Shown here: positions 5,766 through 12,347 of the stretch, piece by piece
Layout: the number at the start of each line of letters is the position of its first letter
Position numbering within the stretch: the first letter of the stretch is position 1
NCBI GenBank assembly: GCA_025964405.1
Contig: JAOPYW010000197.1
Location: 1 to 12,347 of the forward strand
DNA: 12,347 bases
Source: Thermoleophilia bacterium
Lineage (GTDB): Bacteria; Actinomycetota; Thermoleophilia; Gaiellales; SKUG01
Direction of reading: 5' to 3'
Made by a program: the position numbers and the translations under genes
The notes under the pieces: generated by a model
Databases searched by the model: none
Told to the model about the DNA's origin: nothing
Seen by the model: the letters and a program-made list of their open reading frames with translations, nothing else

Positions 5766-6548
5766 ATGACTGACGCAACCACCACACCCGACGCACCCGA
5801 AGCAGCTGCCGCACCCGTCGAGGGCGGCGGCGCGGGCGCCCCGCTCGACACGCCCACTCCCGAGCGCCGGGCCGCGGAGCACCTGCAGCTCCTCAGCGCC
5901 GAAGCACGGGACAAGGTGCTCGACAGCATGGATCCCGACATCGCGCAGCGCGTGCGCGACCAGCTCGCCAGCATGTCGGATCGACCGCACGCCGACTTCG
6001 CGCAGGACGTGCTCAACAAGCGCCGCATGCTGCGCGAGATGGAGGAGCGCATCTTCGCCCAGAAGGTGGCGTCGGGCGAGGCCGCCTCGATGCAGGCCGA
6101 ACGCGCGGCGGCGATGCCGACCGCGATGCCCGGCCAGCCCGCTCCGCAGGCGCCGCTGCACCAGTCACCCGCGTACGGGGGCATGCAGGAGCCGGCGATG
6201 GCACAGGCCCAGGCACCCGTCGATCCGCTCGAGCTGCTCCGCACGCTGCACCCCGCGGCGATCGCGCGGGCCATGCAGGGCGAACGCGCCGAGGCGTGGG
6301 CGATCGTGCTCGACCGGCTCGACACCAACGCACGCGCCGCGCTGCAGCTGTACCTCGACGGTTCGGCGCGCCTGGCGATCGACGATGCACGCACCCGACA
6401 GGCCGAGCTGGCCGCCACGGCGCCCGCACTGATCAGCACGATCGAGGCGGCGATCGCTCGCACCGTCGTGCCCCGCGCGATGCGCGAACACCACCAGCTG
6501 CTGTCGACCACGCCGATGCAGTGGCAGTCCACCGCGTCGTTCGCGTGA
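5766..6548 (+). CDS. FliG-like rotor protein, apparently lacking the torque-generating C-terminal domain
   Basis: A 260-residue soluble protein in the fliG slot, 3 bases after fliF with GGGGA before its ATG. Residues 1-33 are Ala/Pro-rich. Residues 36-70 ('RAAEHLQLLSAEARDKVLDS') resemble the FliF-binding N-terminal helices of FliG, and 75-105 is a charged helix. Residues 112-152 are a Met/Ala/Pro/Gln linker. Residues 152-215 ('LLRTLHPAAIARAMQGERAE', 'AWAIVLDRLDTNARAALQLY') match an armadillo unit of FliG, but the family's E-H-P-Q motif is E-R-A-E here. After it only ~45 residues remain, without the charged torque helix that meets MotA. FliG is normally ~330-340 residues. It could be a reduced FliG, or a FliF adaptor with the torque part encoded elsewhere. 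No frameshift is evident. Confidence 0.65.
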   Translation: MTDATTTPDAPEAAAAPVEGGGAGAPLDTPTPERRAAEHLQLLSAEARDKVLDSMDPDIAQRVRDQLASMSDRPHADFAQDVLNKRRMLREMEERIFAQKVASGEAASMQAERAAAMPTAMPGQPAPQAPLHQSPAYGGMQEPAMAQAQAPVDPLELLRTLHPAAIARAMQGERAEAWAIVLDRLDTNARAALQLYLDGSARLAIDDARTRQAELAATAPALISTIEAAIARTVVPRAMREHHQLLSTTPMQWQSTASFA

Positions 6549-6573
6549 CGACGGGCATCCGAACGGGTACGAG

Positions 6574-7323
6574 ATGACCATGGCTCGAGTAATCAAGGGT
6601 GGCGCAATCGACGACGGGCAGTTTCCCCTGCCCCCCGATCCGCAGGGACGGCCGGTGCAGCATGCGCCCGGCACGCCCAGTGCGGGCGGGTTCGATGACG
6701 GCCCGTTCGCGGGTGTCGAGCCGGCCGAGCTGCAGCACGCGCTGAGTGAGCTGCAGCAGATGGTCGGCATGGTCAACGGCATGCGACCCGCCGTGCAGGA
6801 GCTCTCGGAGGGACTTCGCTCGGGCGCACGCGAGCAGGGCTACCAGGAGGGTGTCGCCCGAGCGCAGGCCGAGGTCCAGGGGCAGCTGATGGAGACGCTC
6901 GCCGCACTCACCGCCGCGCAGCAGGAGCGCCATCGCATCGCGCAGCGCAACGAGAGCGCGCTCGCCGAGCTGGCGCTCAAGATCGCGCGCAAGGTCGTCG
7001 GCGAGCACCTGCAGGCCGACCCGTCGCTCGTCGCGCGCATCGTCGCCGACACCATTCGCGAGCTCGAACCGTCGACCGCGCTCGAGGTGCACGTGCATCC
7101 AGACGACGTGGCCCTGGTCGAGGCGTCGCGCAGCGAACTCGAACGCCTGGTGCAGGGCAACGGCGCCGTGACCATCATGGGCGACGACACCGTCGACCGC
7201 GGCGGGGTGCTGCTCGTGTCACCCGTCGGCGAGGTCGACGCACGCATCGAGACCAAGCTCGCGGTGCTCGAGACCGCCTTCCTCGCCCAGCGCCGCGCGC
7301 TGGTCGACGGACCGCTCGGCTAG
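6574..7323 (+). CDS. fliH: Flagellar assembly protein FliH (export ATPase regulator)
   Basis: A 249-residue protein in the fliH position. The N-terminal ~50 residues start M-x-M-A-R-V-I-K-G and are Pro/Gly-rich; ATG 6580 (MARVIKGG) is an equally good start. Residues ~52-130 are a helical stalk with the family's repeated Gly pattern ('GAREQGYQEGVARAQAEVQG'). The C-terminal domain (~130-240) has 'LALKIARKVVGEHLQADP', 'EVHVHPDDVALVEA' and the near-terminal 'GGVLLVSPVGEVDARIETKL', equivalent to the family's 'GgC.veT..G.vDa.ie.qL', with Val in place of the usual Cys. FliH dimers bind the N-terminus of FliI, restrain its ATPase activity and tie it to the C-ring. It ends the first flagellar block and converges on the minus-strand island. 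Confidence 0.88.
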   Translation: MTMARVIKGGAIDDGQFPLPPDPQGRPVQHAPGTPSAGGFDDGPFAGVEPAELQHALSELQQMVGMVNGMRPAVQELSEGLRSGAREQGYQEGVARAQAEVQGQLMETLAALTAAQQERHRIAQRNESALAELALKIARKVVGEHLQADPSLVARIVADTIRELEPSTALEVHVHPDDVALVEASRSELERLVQGNGAVTIMGDDTVDRGGVLLVSPVGEVDARIETKLAVLETAFLAQRRALVDGPLG

Positions 7324-7330
7324 TGACGCC

Positions 7331-7813
7331 CTAGAGGCGTCCACCCACGGGGATGGTGCGCATGTCGAGCGTGCGCCCGGCCGAGACGACCGCCACGAGT
7401 GCCTCGACGCCACGCGAGTAGCGGTACGGCACGGAGCCGTTCTCGGCGGCCATGAACATCCACGATCCCTGCGGGGTGAGCAGCGGCGTGATCGCCCGCG
7501 TGCCATCGGCGGCCTGCACGATGGCGACCGGCTGGTAGCCGCGCGCGGAGCCCGCACCGAGCGGCGCCTGTGCCGACAGCTCGCGCGCTGCGCGCAGCGC
7601 ATCCTCGAACGACCCGGCGATCACGTCGAAGCGCGGAGCCGCCAGCGCGCCCGCGCCGGGTGAGCGCCCGTCGAGCACCGCGGTGCCGGGCATGAGGCTC
7701 GTCAGCGGGTTGCCGAAGTCAGACACCACGGTGAGGCTCGTGCCCGTCAGGTCCTGTACGCGTGCGGGCAGGGCGGTGGAAGTGGCCGGGGCCGTGGTGG
7801 CGATGAGCTGCAT
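7331..7813 (-). CDS. Protein of unknown function (160 aa)
   Basis: I do not recognise a family. ATG 7813 is preferred because GAGGA lies 5-6 bases upstream; the frame extends further but reads as Arg/Cys-rich noise. The protein has 160 residues, no Cys, no membrane segment and no clear signal peptide. It looks like a small alpha/beta protein: strand-like 'TGTSLTVVSDFG', a helix at about 68-80 ('SFEDALRAARELSAQ'), then strands 'YQPVAIVQAADGTRAITPLL' and 'GSWMFMAAENGSVPYRYS', and a last helix-strand segment 'GVEALVAVVS'. It ends 7 bases from the fliH stop, in convergence, and lies 99 bases downstream of the alkyltransferase gene on the same strand, so it may or may not belong to that operon. 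Confidence 0.7.
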   Translation of the reverse strand: MQLIATTAPATSTALPARVQDLTGTSLTVVSDFGNPLTSLMPGTAVLDGRSPGAGALAAPRFDVIAGSFEDALRAARELSAQAPLGAGSARGYQPVAIVQAADGTRAITPLLTPQGSWMFMAAENGSVPYRYSRGVEALVAVVSAGRTLDMRTIPVGGRL

Positions 7814-7912
7814 TGGGATCCTCGAAGTCGAGTGCGCGGGCCACGACCCTACGCAATGCCGCGACGGCCCTGCGTCAGTAATGCACGCACACGCACGCAC
7901 ACGCGCGACCAC

Positions 7913-8485
7913 TCAACCGCCCGCTTCCAGTGCGAGCAGCCATGCCTTGCGATCGAGACCACCGACGTAACCGCCGAGTGCTCCCCCGGTGCGCAGCACG
8001 CGATGGCACGGCACCACGATCGGCACCGGGTTCGTCGCGCATCCCGAACCGGCGGCGCGCACCGCCGTCGGGCGACCCGCCGCCGCCGCGAGCTCCGCGT
8101 AGTTCCAGGTCGCGCCGTAGGGAATCAGGGGGAGCTGTGCCAGCACCGAGTGCCGGAATTCCCCGCGGGCCAGCTGCAGGTCGACCGGCAGGTCGAAGGC
8201 GCGGCGCGTGCCGTGCAGGTACTCGTCGAGCTGGCGGCGGGCGTCGTCGAGGCGCGCCGGTGCCTCGAGCACGCGCGGCGACACCCGCGCCGCGAGCTCC
8301 GTCAGCAGTTCGTCACGGTCGACCTCGGCGAAGGCGACCTGCACGATGCCTGCCGCGGTCGCGGCGACGAACAACCGGCCCAGCACGGTGTCGAGGTCGG
8401 CGACCGCGACGTCGACCAGGTCGGCGTCGATCGCGCGGCGGGCAAGGGCGTCGCTCGAACGGGCGAGGAGCGTGTCGTACGTCAT
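7913..8485 (-). CDS. ogt: Methylated-DNA-[protein]-cysteine S-methyltransferase (O6-alkylguanine-DNA alkyltransferase)
   Basis: A 190-residue suicide repair protein that moves the alkyl group from O6-alkylguanine (and O4-alkylthymine) in DNA to its own cysteine. The active site V-P-C-H-R-V is at residues 158-163 with acceptor Cys160. Before it come the wing-helix segment 'IPYGATWNYAELAAAAGRP', the arginine finger (Arg143 in 'VRAAGSGCATNP') and Asn152; after it 'LGGYVGGLDRKAWLLALE' is the normal C-terminus. The N-terminal half (~30-100) is the poorly conserved RNase-H-like domain, with an unusual 30-residue lead. No Ada-type metal-binding N-domain is present. Its ATG overlaps the stop of the upstream ECF sigma gene (ATGA), and GGAGG inside that gene serves as the ribosome-binding site, so the two are translated as a pair. 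Confidence 0.93.
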   Translation of the reverse strand: MTYDTLLARSSDALARRAIDADLVDVAVADLDTVLGRLFVAATAAGIVQVAFAEVDRDELLTELAARVSPRVLEAPARLDDARRQLDEYLHGTRRAFDLPVDLQLARGEFRHSVLAQLPLIPYGATWNYAELAAAAGRPTAVRAAGSGCATNPVPIVVPCHRVLRTGGALGGYVGGLDRKAWLLALEAGG

Positions 8486-9021
8486 CGGGTGACCTCCAGG
8501 GTTCCGTCGGCGATGCGGGCGCGCAGCGCGGCGAGCCCGTCGGCGTAACTGCGGCGGGCGGCGGCTTCGCTGCAGTCGAGGAGCCCGGCCACCTGCGCGT
8601 GTGACTGGTCGAGCACGACCCGCAGCACGACGGCCGCGCGTTGCCGGTTCGGGAGTCCCCCGACCGCGGCCCAGAGACCATCGGGGGTCTGCGCCCACAC
8701 ACCGAGCAGGCCCGCGCCGACCTCGTCGGGTTCCGCCTGCGAGTCCAGCTCCCCAGCATGGTCGAGGGCGATGTCGATCGCGCCTCGTCGGCGGAGGTGA
8801 TCGAGGGCCGTGCGGTGGGCGATCGTGAGCATCCACGTGTCGAGGCGCCCGTCGAGGTCGGCGGGCGGCCAGGCACGCAGGGCCTTGAGGAACGATTCCT
8901 GGAAGCAGTCCTCGGCGTCGATCGGTCCGACCATGCCCACCAGCAGGCGCAGCACCGCGTCGCGGTGCTCGAGCAGGAAGCGCTGGAAGGGCGGGGCCGC
9001 CGGATGCATGGCCGTGATCAT
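8482..9021 (-). CDS. ECF-type RNA polymerase sigma factor
   Basis: A 179-residue sigma-70-family protein with only regions 2 and 4, the plan of ECF (group 4) factors. Region 2 covers ~14-80: 'FLLEHRDAVLRLLVGMVG', then the acidic 'DAEDCFQESFLKALRAW' and 'LDTWMLTIAHRTALDHLRRR'. Region 4 covers ~120-172: 'LPNRQRAAVVLRVVLDQSHA' and the helix-turn-helix 'QVAGLLDCSEAAARRSYADG'. ATG 9021 (or 9009) fits the family's N-terminus; the frame continues upstream but without family resemblance. Neither start has a clear ribosome-binding site, so a leaderless mRNA is possible. It overlaps the alkyltransferase gene by 4 bases. ECF sigma plus alkyltransferase suggests a stress or DNA-damage unit; no anti-sigma gene is adjacent. 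Confidence 0.88.
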   Translation of the reverse strand: MITAMHPAAPPFQRFLLEHRDAVLRLLVGMVGPIDAEDCFQESFLKALRAWPPADLDGRLDTWMLTIAHRTALDHLRRRGAIDIALDHAGELDSQAEPDEVGAGLLGVWAQTPDGLWAAVGGLPNRQRAAVVLRVVLDQSHAQVAGLLDCSEAAARRSYADGLAALRARIADGTLEVTR

Positions 9022-9135
9022 GCCAGTAGAACGCAGCGCGCTGCCGGAACGTGAGGTCGGCGGGGCCGAACTGCGCGCGCGGCGGGCTTGGCAGATCACG
9101 GATTCACGCGCACACTGGAGGCGCGGACCCCATCC

Positions 9136-9143
9136 GCCGATAG
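9136..9143 (+). promoter_or_regulatory. GCCGATAG, possible sigma-28 -10 element before fliI
   Basis: It matches 7 of 8 bases of the sigma-28/WhiG -10 consensus GCCGATAA and lies 42 bases before the fliI start, in the 164-bp divergent region shared with the ECF sigma gene. No TAAA-like -35 element is seen at the expected distance (9117-9120 reads GGAG), so the call is weak. Confidence 0.25.
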
Positions 9144-9185
9144 TGCTGCGTACCCGCTCCCCCCACTGAACGGCATCCCCACACC

Positions 9186-10625
9186 GTGACGACCCACTCC
9201 TTCAGCGAGCCCTCGCTCGACAAGTACACGATGCTCACCGACGAGCTGGCGCTCACGCGCGTGTCGGGACGTCTCTCCGGCGTGGCCGGCCAGGTGCTCG
9301 AGGCCGACATGCCGCGCGCCGTCGTCGGCAGCCTCGTCACCATCGAGACCACGAGCGGCAAGCCGCTCCAGGCCGAGGTCGTGGGCTTCCGCGAGGCGAA
9401 GGCGATCCTCGCGCCGCTCGGCGACATCAACACCGTCGCCCAGCGCGCGCTCGTGACCAGCGAGCCGACGCCGCTCAGCGTGAAGGTCGGCCCGGGCATC
9501 CTCGGCCGCGTGCTCAACGGCCTCGGCGAACCCATCGACGGGCTCGGCCCGCTCGAGGCTGAGGCCCTCTACCCGGTCAACCAGGTGCCGGCCGACCCGC
9601 TGCACCGCCAGGGGATCCACGAACCGTTCTTCACCGGCGTGCGCGCGATCGACGGCGTGCACCCCGTCGGCAAGGGCCAGCGCATCGGGCTCTTCGCGGG
9701 CTCGGGCGTCGGCAAGTCGACGCTCATGTCGATGATCGTCAAGAAGTCGGCGGCCGACGTGGTCGTGTGCGCCCTCATCGGCGAACGTAACCGCGAGGTG
9801 CGCGACTTCGTGAAGGACACGATGGGCCCCGAGGGCATGGCCAAGTCGGTCGTGATCGCCGCGACCTCCGACAATCCCGCGATGGTGCGCGTGAAGGGCG
9901 CCTTCGTGGCGACCGCGATCGCCGAGTACTTCCGCGACCAGGGCCTCAACGTCGTGCTGCTGCTCGACTCGGTGACGCGCCTCGCGATGGCGCAGCGCGA
10001 GATCGGCCTCTCCGCCGGCGAGCCGCCGTCGGAGCGTGGCTACACCCCGAGCTGCTTCGCGATCATGCCGAAGATCATGGAGCGCGCGGGCGCCGGCATG
10101 GTCGGCACGATCACCGCGATGTACACCGTGCTCGTCACGGGCGACGACATGAACGAGCCGATCGCCGACACGGCGCGTGGCATCCTCGACGGCCATATGG
10201 TGCTGAGCCGCAAGCTCGCGCACAACGGGCACTACCCAGCGATCGACATCCTGCAGTCGATCTCCCGACTGCGCGGCGACATCGCCGAACGCGACCACAT
10301 CGATGCCGCGATCGCGCTCTGCGCGGCATGGTCGACGTTCGAGGATGCGAAGGACCTCATCGACGTCGGCGCCTACATCGCCGGCGCGAATCCCGACATC
10401 GACTGGGCGATCCAGATGCGCAAGCCGATCGAGGCGTTCCTCAAGCAGCGCGGCGACGAACCGGTCTCGTGGGACGACACGCTCGCGAAGGTGAAGGCGC
10501 TCATGGGCGGCGGCGCACCCGCCCCCAACATCAACTCCGTCGCCACGCCACAGCCGGCCGTGCCGTCGCAGCCCGCGGCCCCGGTCGACGATTCGGCGAA
10601 CGACGCCATGGACTGGAACTGGTAG
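9186..10625 (+). CDS. fliI: Flagellum-specific export ATPase FliI
   Basis: A 479-residue F1-beta-like ATPase that helps feed rod, hook and filament subunits to the flagellar export gate. Visible are the beta-barrel N-domain (~24-95), Walker A AGSGVGKST (171-179), G-E-R-N-R-E-V (199-205, with the catalytic Glu), Walker B VVLLLDSVTR (256-265), 'GEPPSERGYTPSCFAIMPKI' (278-297) and 'DDMNEPIADTARGILDGHMV'. These separate it from F1-ATPase and Rho. The GTG at 9186 has no good ribosome-binding site; ATG 9231 (MLTDELALTR) is a possible alternative. Residues ~440-479 are a Pro/Ala/Asn-rich tail ending MDWNW, beyond the usual ~440-residue end. It starts the second flagellar block; fliJ follows 6 bases later. 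Confidence 0.96.
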   Translation: MTTHSFSEPSLDKYTMLTDELALTRVSGRLSGVAGQVLEADMPRAVVGSLVTIETTSGKPLQAEVVGFREAKAILAPLGDINTVAQRALVTSEPTPLSVKVGPGILGRVLNGLGEPIDGLGPLEAEALYPVNQVPADPLHRQGIHEPFFTGVRAIDGVHPVGKGQRIGLFAGSGVGKSTLMSMIVKKSAADVVVCALIGERNREVRDFVKDTMGPEGMAKSVVIAATSDNPAMVRVKGAFVATAIAEYFRDQGLNVVLLLDSVTRLAMAQREIGLSAGEPPSERGYTPSCFAIMPKIMERAGAGMVGTITAMYTVLVTGDDMNEPIADTARGILDGHMVLSRKLAHNGHYPAIDILQSISRLRGDIAERDHIDAAIALCAAWSTFEDAKDLIDVGAYIAGANPDIDWAIQMRKPIEAFLKQRGDEPVSWDDTLAKVKALMGGGAPAPNINSVATPQPAVPSQPAAPVDDSANDAMDWNW

Positions 10626-10631
10626 CGCGTC

Positions 10632-11162
10632 GTGGCACGCTCCACCTTCAAATTCCGCCTCCAGCGACTCCTCGACGTTCGCGTCATGTGGGAGCAGCAG
10701 GCGCAGAGTGAACTGCAGGTCAGGCGGCAACAGGTCGTCAACGAGCAGGCGCAGCTGCGCGTGCTCGAGGGCCGCGAACTCGAACTGCGCGAGGAGCAGC
10801 GCGAGCCGCTGCGGCGCGGCGGTGACCTCGACGAGTTCCACCTCAAGCGCCACTTCCTCGAGCAGTCGATCAAGGAGAACGCACAGGCGCAGGTGCAGCA
10901 GCAGGGCCGCATCGCGCAGGCCGAGCAGCGCGTCGTCGAGCAGGTCGAGGTCGTCAAGCAGCGCGGCATCGACGTGAAGGCACTCGAGAAGCTCAAGGAG
11001 AACCAGCGCGAGGAGCACCGGCTCGACCAGCTCCGCGAAGAGGGCCTGTTCATGGACGACCTCGCCGGCCAGGGCTTCCTCCGCCGGCGCACGCTCAAGG
11101 CCCAGATCGACCTCGAAGACGCGGCGCGACTCGCAGCCGATCACGAAGGGACCCACGGATGA
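10632..11162 (+). CDS. fliJ: Flagellar export protein FliJ
   Basis: A 176-residue, highly charged, almost wholly helical protein starting at GTG 10632. The beginning 'FKFRLQRLLDVRVMWEQQAQ' is the FliJ N-terminal helix, and 'KALEKLKENQREEHRLDQLR' (116-135) is the conserved antiparallel-coil segment near the C-terminus. FliJ inserts into the FliI hexamer like the gamma stalk of F1-ATPase and contacts FlhA and escorting chaperones. At 176 residues it is longer than the common ~147, the extra being a C-terminal helix after about 145. It follows fliI by 6 bases and its TGA overlaps the fliK ATG (ATGA), so the three are almost certainly one operon. Confidence 0.9.
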   Translation: MARSTFKFRLQRLLDVRVMWEQQAQSELQVRRQQVVNEQAQLRVLEGRELELREEQREPLRRGGDLDEFHLKRHFLEQSIKENAQAQVQQQGRIAQAEQRVVEQVEVVKQRGIDVKALEKLKENQREEHRLDQLREEGLFMDDLAGQGFLRRRTLKAQIDLEDAARLAADHEGTHG

Positions 11163-11848
11163 AGACCGAACCCGCTGACGGCGCACACGAGCCGGGCAAC
11201 AACCGCAAGCAGCGCAACCACGTCGGCAAGCCCAAGCGCGTCGGCACCACGGGCCCGATCGGGTTCGGTTCGGTCATGAAGGACGTCAAGGGCGACGCGG
11301 GCGGTGGCAAGAAGGGCAAGGGAGCCGGCACGACCGCGGCCGACCTCGCGCAGTTCGGCACGCAGCTCGACATGGGCGCGCAGGCCGCAGCTTCGATGGG
11401 AGCGGTGCGCAGCACGGAGCAGGCACTGCAGCAGGATGCCTCGGGCGTGCGCTCGGCGACCGACGCCCTCGCCGACCAGGACCAGTCGCTCACCCACACG
11501 CTCCAGCAGCAGGACGTCATCCCGACACAGTTGGGCCGCATGACGCCGAGCCGCGTGCTCAACGTCGTCGTCGACGAGGCGACGAAGCAGGCCATCGACC
11601 TCGCGGCGCGCGAGCTGCACGTCGAGCTCGAGCCGGAGGACCTCGGTCCGCTGCTCATCAAGCTCACGAAGCAGCGTGACGGTCGCCTCGAGGTGCGGTT
11701 CACGGCGAAGCAGGCCGACGCCGCGCGTATCCTCGACTCGGGCGCCGACCTCCTCCGCGAGCAGCTCGCCGGCGCGGGCTTCGCCAACGCGCTCGTGTCA
11801 GTCGACCAGGATGCCGACCTCACGATCGACGCCGGCGCCTACCGCTAG
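11159..11848 (+). CDS. fliK: Short FliK-like flagellar hook-length control protein
   Basis: A 229-residue protein with the C-terminal FliK domain (Flg_hook) at ~147-218: 'ELHVELEPEDLGPLLIKLTK', 'RLEVRFTAKQADAARILD' and 'LREQLAGAGF', matching the family's 'L.PeeLG.v.v.l', 'l.v.f.a' and 'L...L...G'. That domain acts on FlhB to switch export from hook to filament subunits. The rest is short: residues 16-55 are Lys/Gly-rich, and ~60-125 is a Gln/Ala/Asp-rich helical region. Family members are usually 350-450 residues, so the part that measures hook length is much reduced. It overlaps fliJ by 4 bases and ends the flagellar block; its stop overlaps the convergent cupin gene's stop. Confidence 0.82.
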   Translation: MKTEPADGAHEPGNNRKQRNHVGKPKRVGTTGPIGFGSVMKDVKGDAGGGKKGKGAGTTAADLAQFGTQLDMGAQAAASMGAVRSTEQALQQDASGVRSATDALADQDQSLTHTLQQQDVIPTQLGRMTPSRVLNVVVDEATKQAIDLAARELHVELEPEDLGPLLIKLTKQRDGRLEVRFTAKQADAARILDSGADLLREQLAGAGFANALVSVDQDADLTIDAGAYR

Positions 11849-12347
11849 GCCGTCGGCAGCCACTCGCCGCGGAACTTCCCGGGGGAGTCAGATGCGTACT
11901 GCGCGTAGGCGACGTCGCCGTCACGCGTGTCGGCGCTGACGCTCGCGCCGTGGCGCGCGGCAGCCTCGCTCGCGATGTAGCCACCGCCGTTGCAGGGCTC
12001 CTGCATGTGCACGCGGCTGCCCATCGCGAGGATGGTCGACGGCCCCGACCCGGCTCCGACGATCGTGTGCCCCGCTCCGGGAGGGCAGTGCACGAAGTCC
12101 CACTGCCGCAGCGCGCGCTCGACTCCCTCGATGATGAGCAGCGGCGATCCGGCGAGCACGAGGAACCCCTCGGCATCGGCCTCAGCGTGGTACATCGCCA
12201 TCGGCTCCCCCGGCTCGAGCACCCGCAGGTTCACGCCGAGCAGGGGGAACGCCTGGTCGCACGCCTCACCGTGGTAGCCGGTCAGGTTGAGCTGGTGCCC
12301 GCCGCCGTCGCGACGCAGCCACGACGCGTCGCGGGCGTTGAGCACGA
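11845..12347 (-). CDS. Cupin-domain protein, 5' truncated by the window edge
   Basis: An open frame of ~167 residues reaching the right edge. GTG 12345 could be a start but reads as the middle of the usual '..NARDASW' N-terminus, so the true start is probably just outside. The middle carries a cupin barrel: motif 1 'MAMYHAEADAEGFLVLAGSP' (His and Glu positions kept, the second His of H-x-H replaced by Glu), then 'LLIIEGVERALRQWDFVHCP' and motif 2 'PPGAGHTIVGAGSG' with Pro, Gly and His. Such proteins bind a metal or small ligand; the substrate cannot be told. The C-terminal ~45 residues are a hydrophilic tail. It is convergent to fliK, sharing the CTAG at 11845-11848, and has no evident flagellar link. 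Confidence 0.8.
   Translation of the reverse strand, partial: VLNARDASWLRRDGGGHQLNLTGYHGEACDQAFPLLGVNLRVLEPGEPMAMYHAEADAEGFLVLAGSPLLIIEGVERALRQWDFVHCPPGAGHTIVGAGSGPSTILAMGSRVHMQEPCNGGGYIASEAAARHGASVSADTRDGDVAYAQYASDSPGKFRGEWLPTA

Noticed and set aside
4595..5773. A 392-codon open frame on the plus strand within fliF
   Set aside because: It is an Arg/Gly/Gln/Asp-rich +2 frame of fliF with no recognisable features; fliF itself has the right topology and order.
7880..7909. ACGC/ACAC repeats between the alkyltransferase and the unknown gene
   Set aside because: A short, imperfect dinucleotide-like tract in non-coding DNA; no partner arm for a hairpin and no regulatory match.
7832..8548. A 238-codon plus-strand frame across the alkyltransferase gene
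   Set aside because: It is antisense to a gene with an intact P-C-H-R active site; its composition is that of a shadow frame.
9096..11186. A very long open frame (~696 codons) on the minus strand
   Set aside because: It is antisense to fliI and fliJ, rich in Arg, His, Asp, Leu and Val as expected from shadow frames of GC-rich genes, shows no domain, and fliI/fliJ are unmistakable on the other strand.

Overview
The window is GC-rich, gene-dense bacterial DNA with tightly packed, often overlapping genes, GTG as well as ATG starts, and strong G/C preference at third codon positions. This suits a motile Actinomycetota-like bacterium, perhaps one of the deeper classes such as Acidimicrobiia or Thermoleophilia. 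That placement is inferred from composition and from how far the flagellar proteins diverge from textbook versions; no rRNA or other marker is present to confirm it.

Layout. 1-550: the C-terminal part of a membrane protein that resembles a GT-C/ArnT-type glycosyltransferase (+). 614-1039: a small DUF1795/DcrB-like protein (-). 1324-2064: a FliA/WhiG-family sigma factor (+). 2065-2957: an unusual stretch that contains only one small gene, a 65-residue protein built of GTYTG repeats (2284-2481, -). The rest of it holds several hairpins, a pair of overlapping palindromes, a CCA-rich tract and direct repeats. 2958-7323: the flagellar basal-body genes flgB, flgC, fliE, fliF, a FliG-like gene and fliH, all + and mostly separated by a few bases. 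7331-9021: an island of three genes on the opposite strand (an unknown protein, an O6-alkylguanine-DNA alkyltransferase, and an ECF sigma factor). 9186-11848: fliI, fliJ and a short fliK (+). 11845-12347: a partial cupin protein (-) whose stop codon overlaps that of fliK.

How it works together. FlgB, FlgC and FliE form the proximal rod and its joint to the MS ring (FliF). The FliG-like protein sits where the rotor/switch protein is normally encoded. FliH, FliI and FliJ are the soluble ATPase complex that feeds the export apparatus, and FliK controls hook length and the switch in export substrate. The sigma factor is the likely transcriptional driver of motility genes. Export-gate genes (flhA, flhB, fliP, fliQ, fliR), switch genes fliM/fliN, hook genes and stator genes are not in this window.

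Most notable points: the protein in the fliG slot matches only parts of FliG and lacks a recognisable torque-generating C-terminal domain; the sigma factor has regions 2 and 4 but an unrecognisable region 3; FliF carries two equally spaced cysteine pairs at equivalent places in two ring-building domains; the fliF-to-fliK cluster is split by a DNA-repair/ECF-sigma island; and the intergenic DNA around the GTYTG-repeat gene is packed with inverted and direct repeats.
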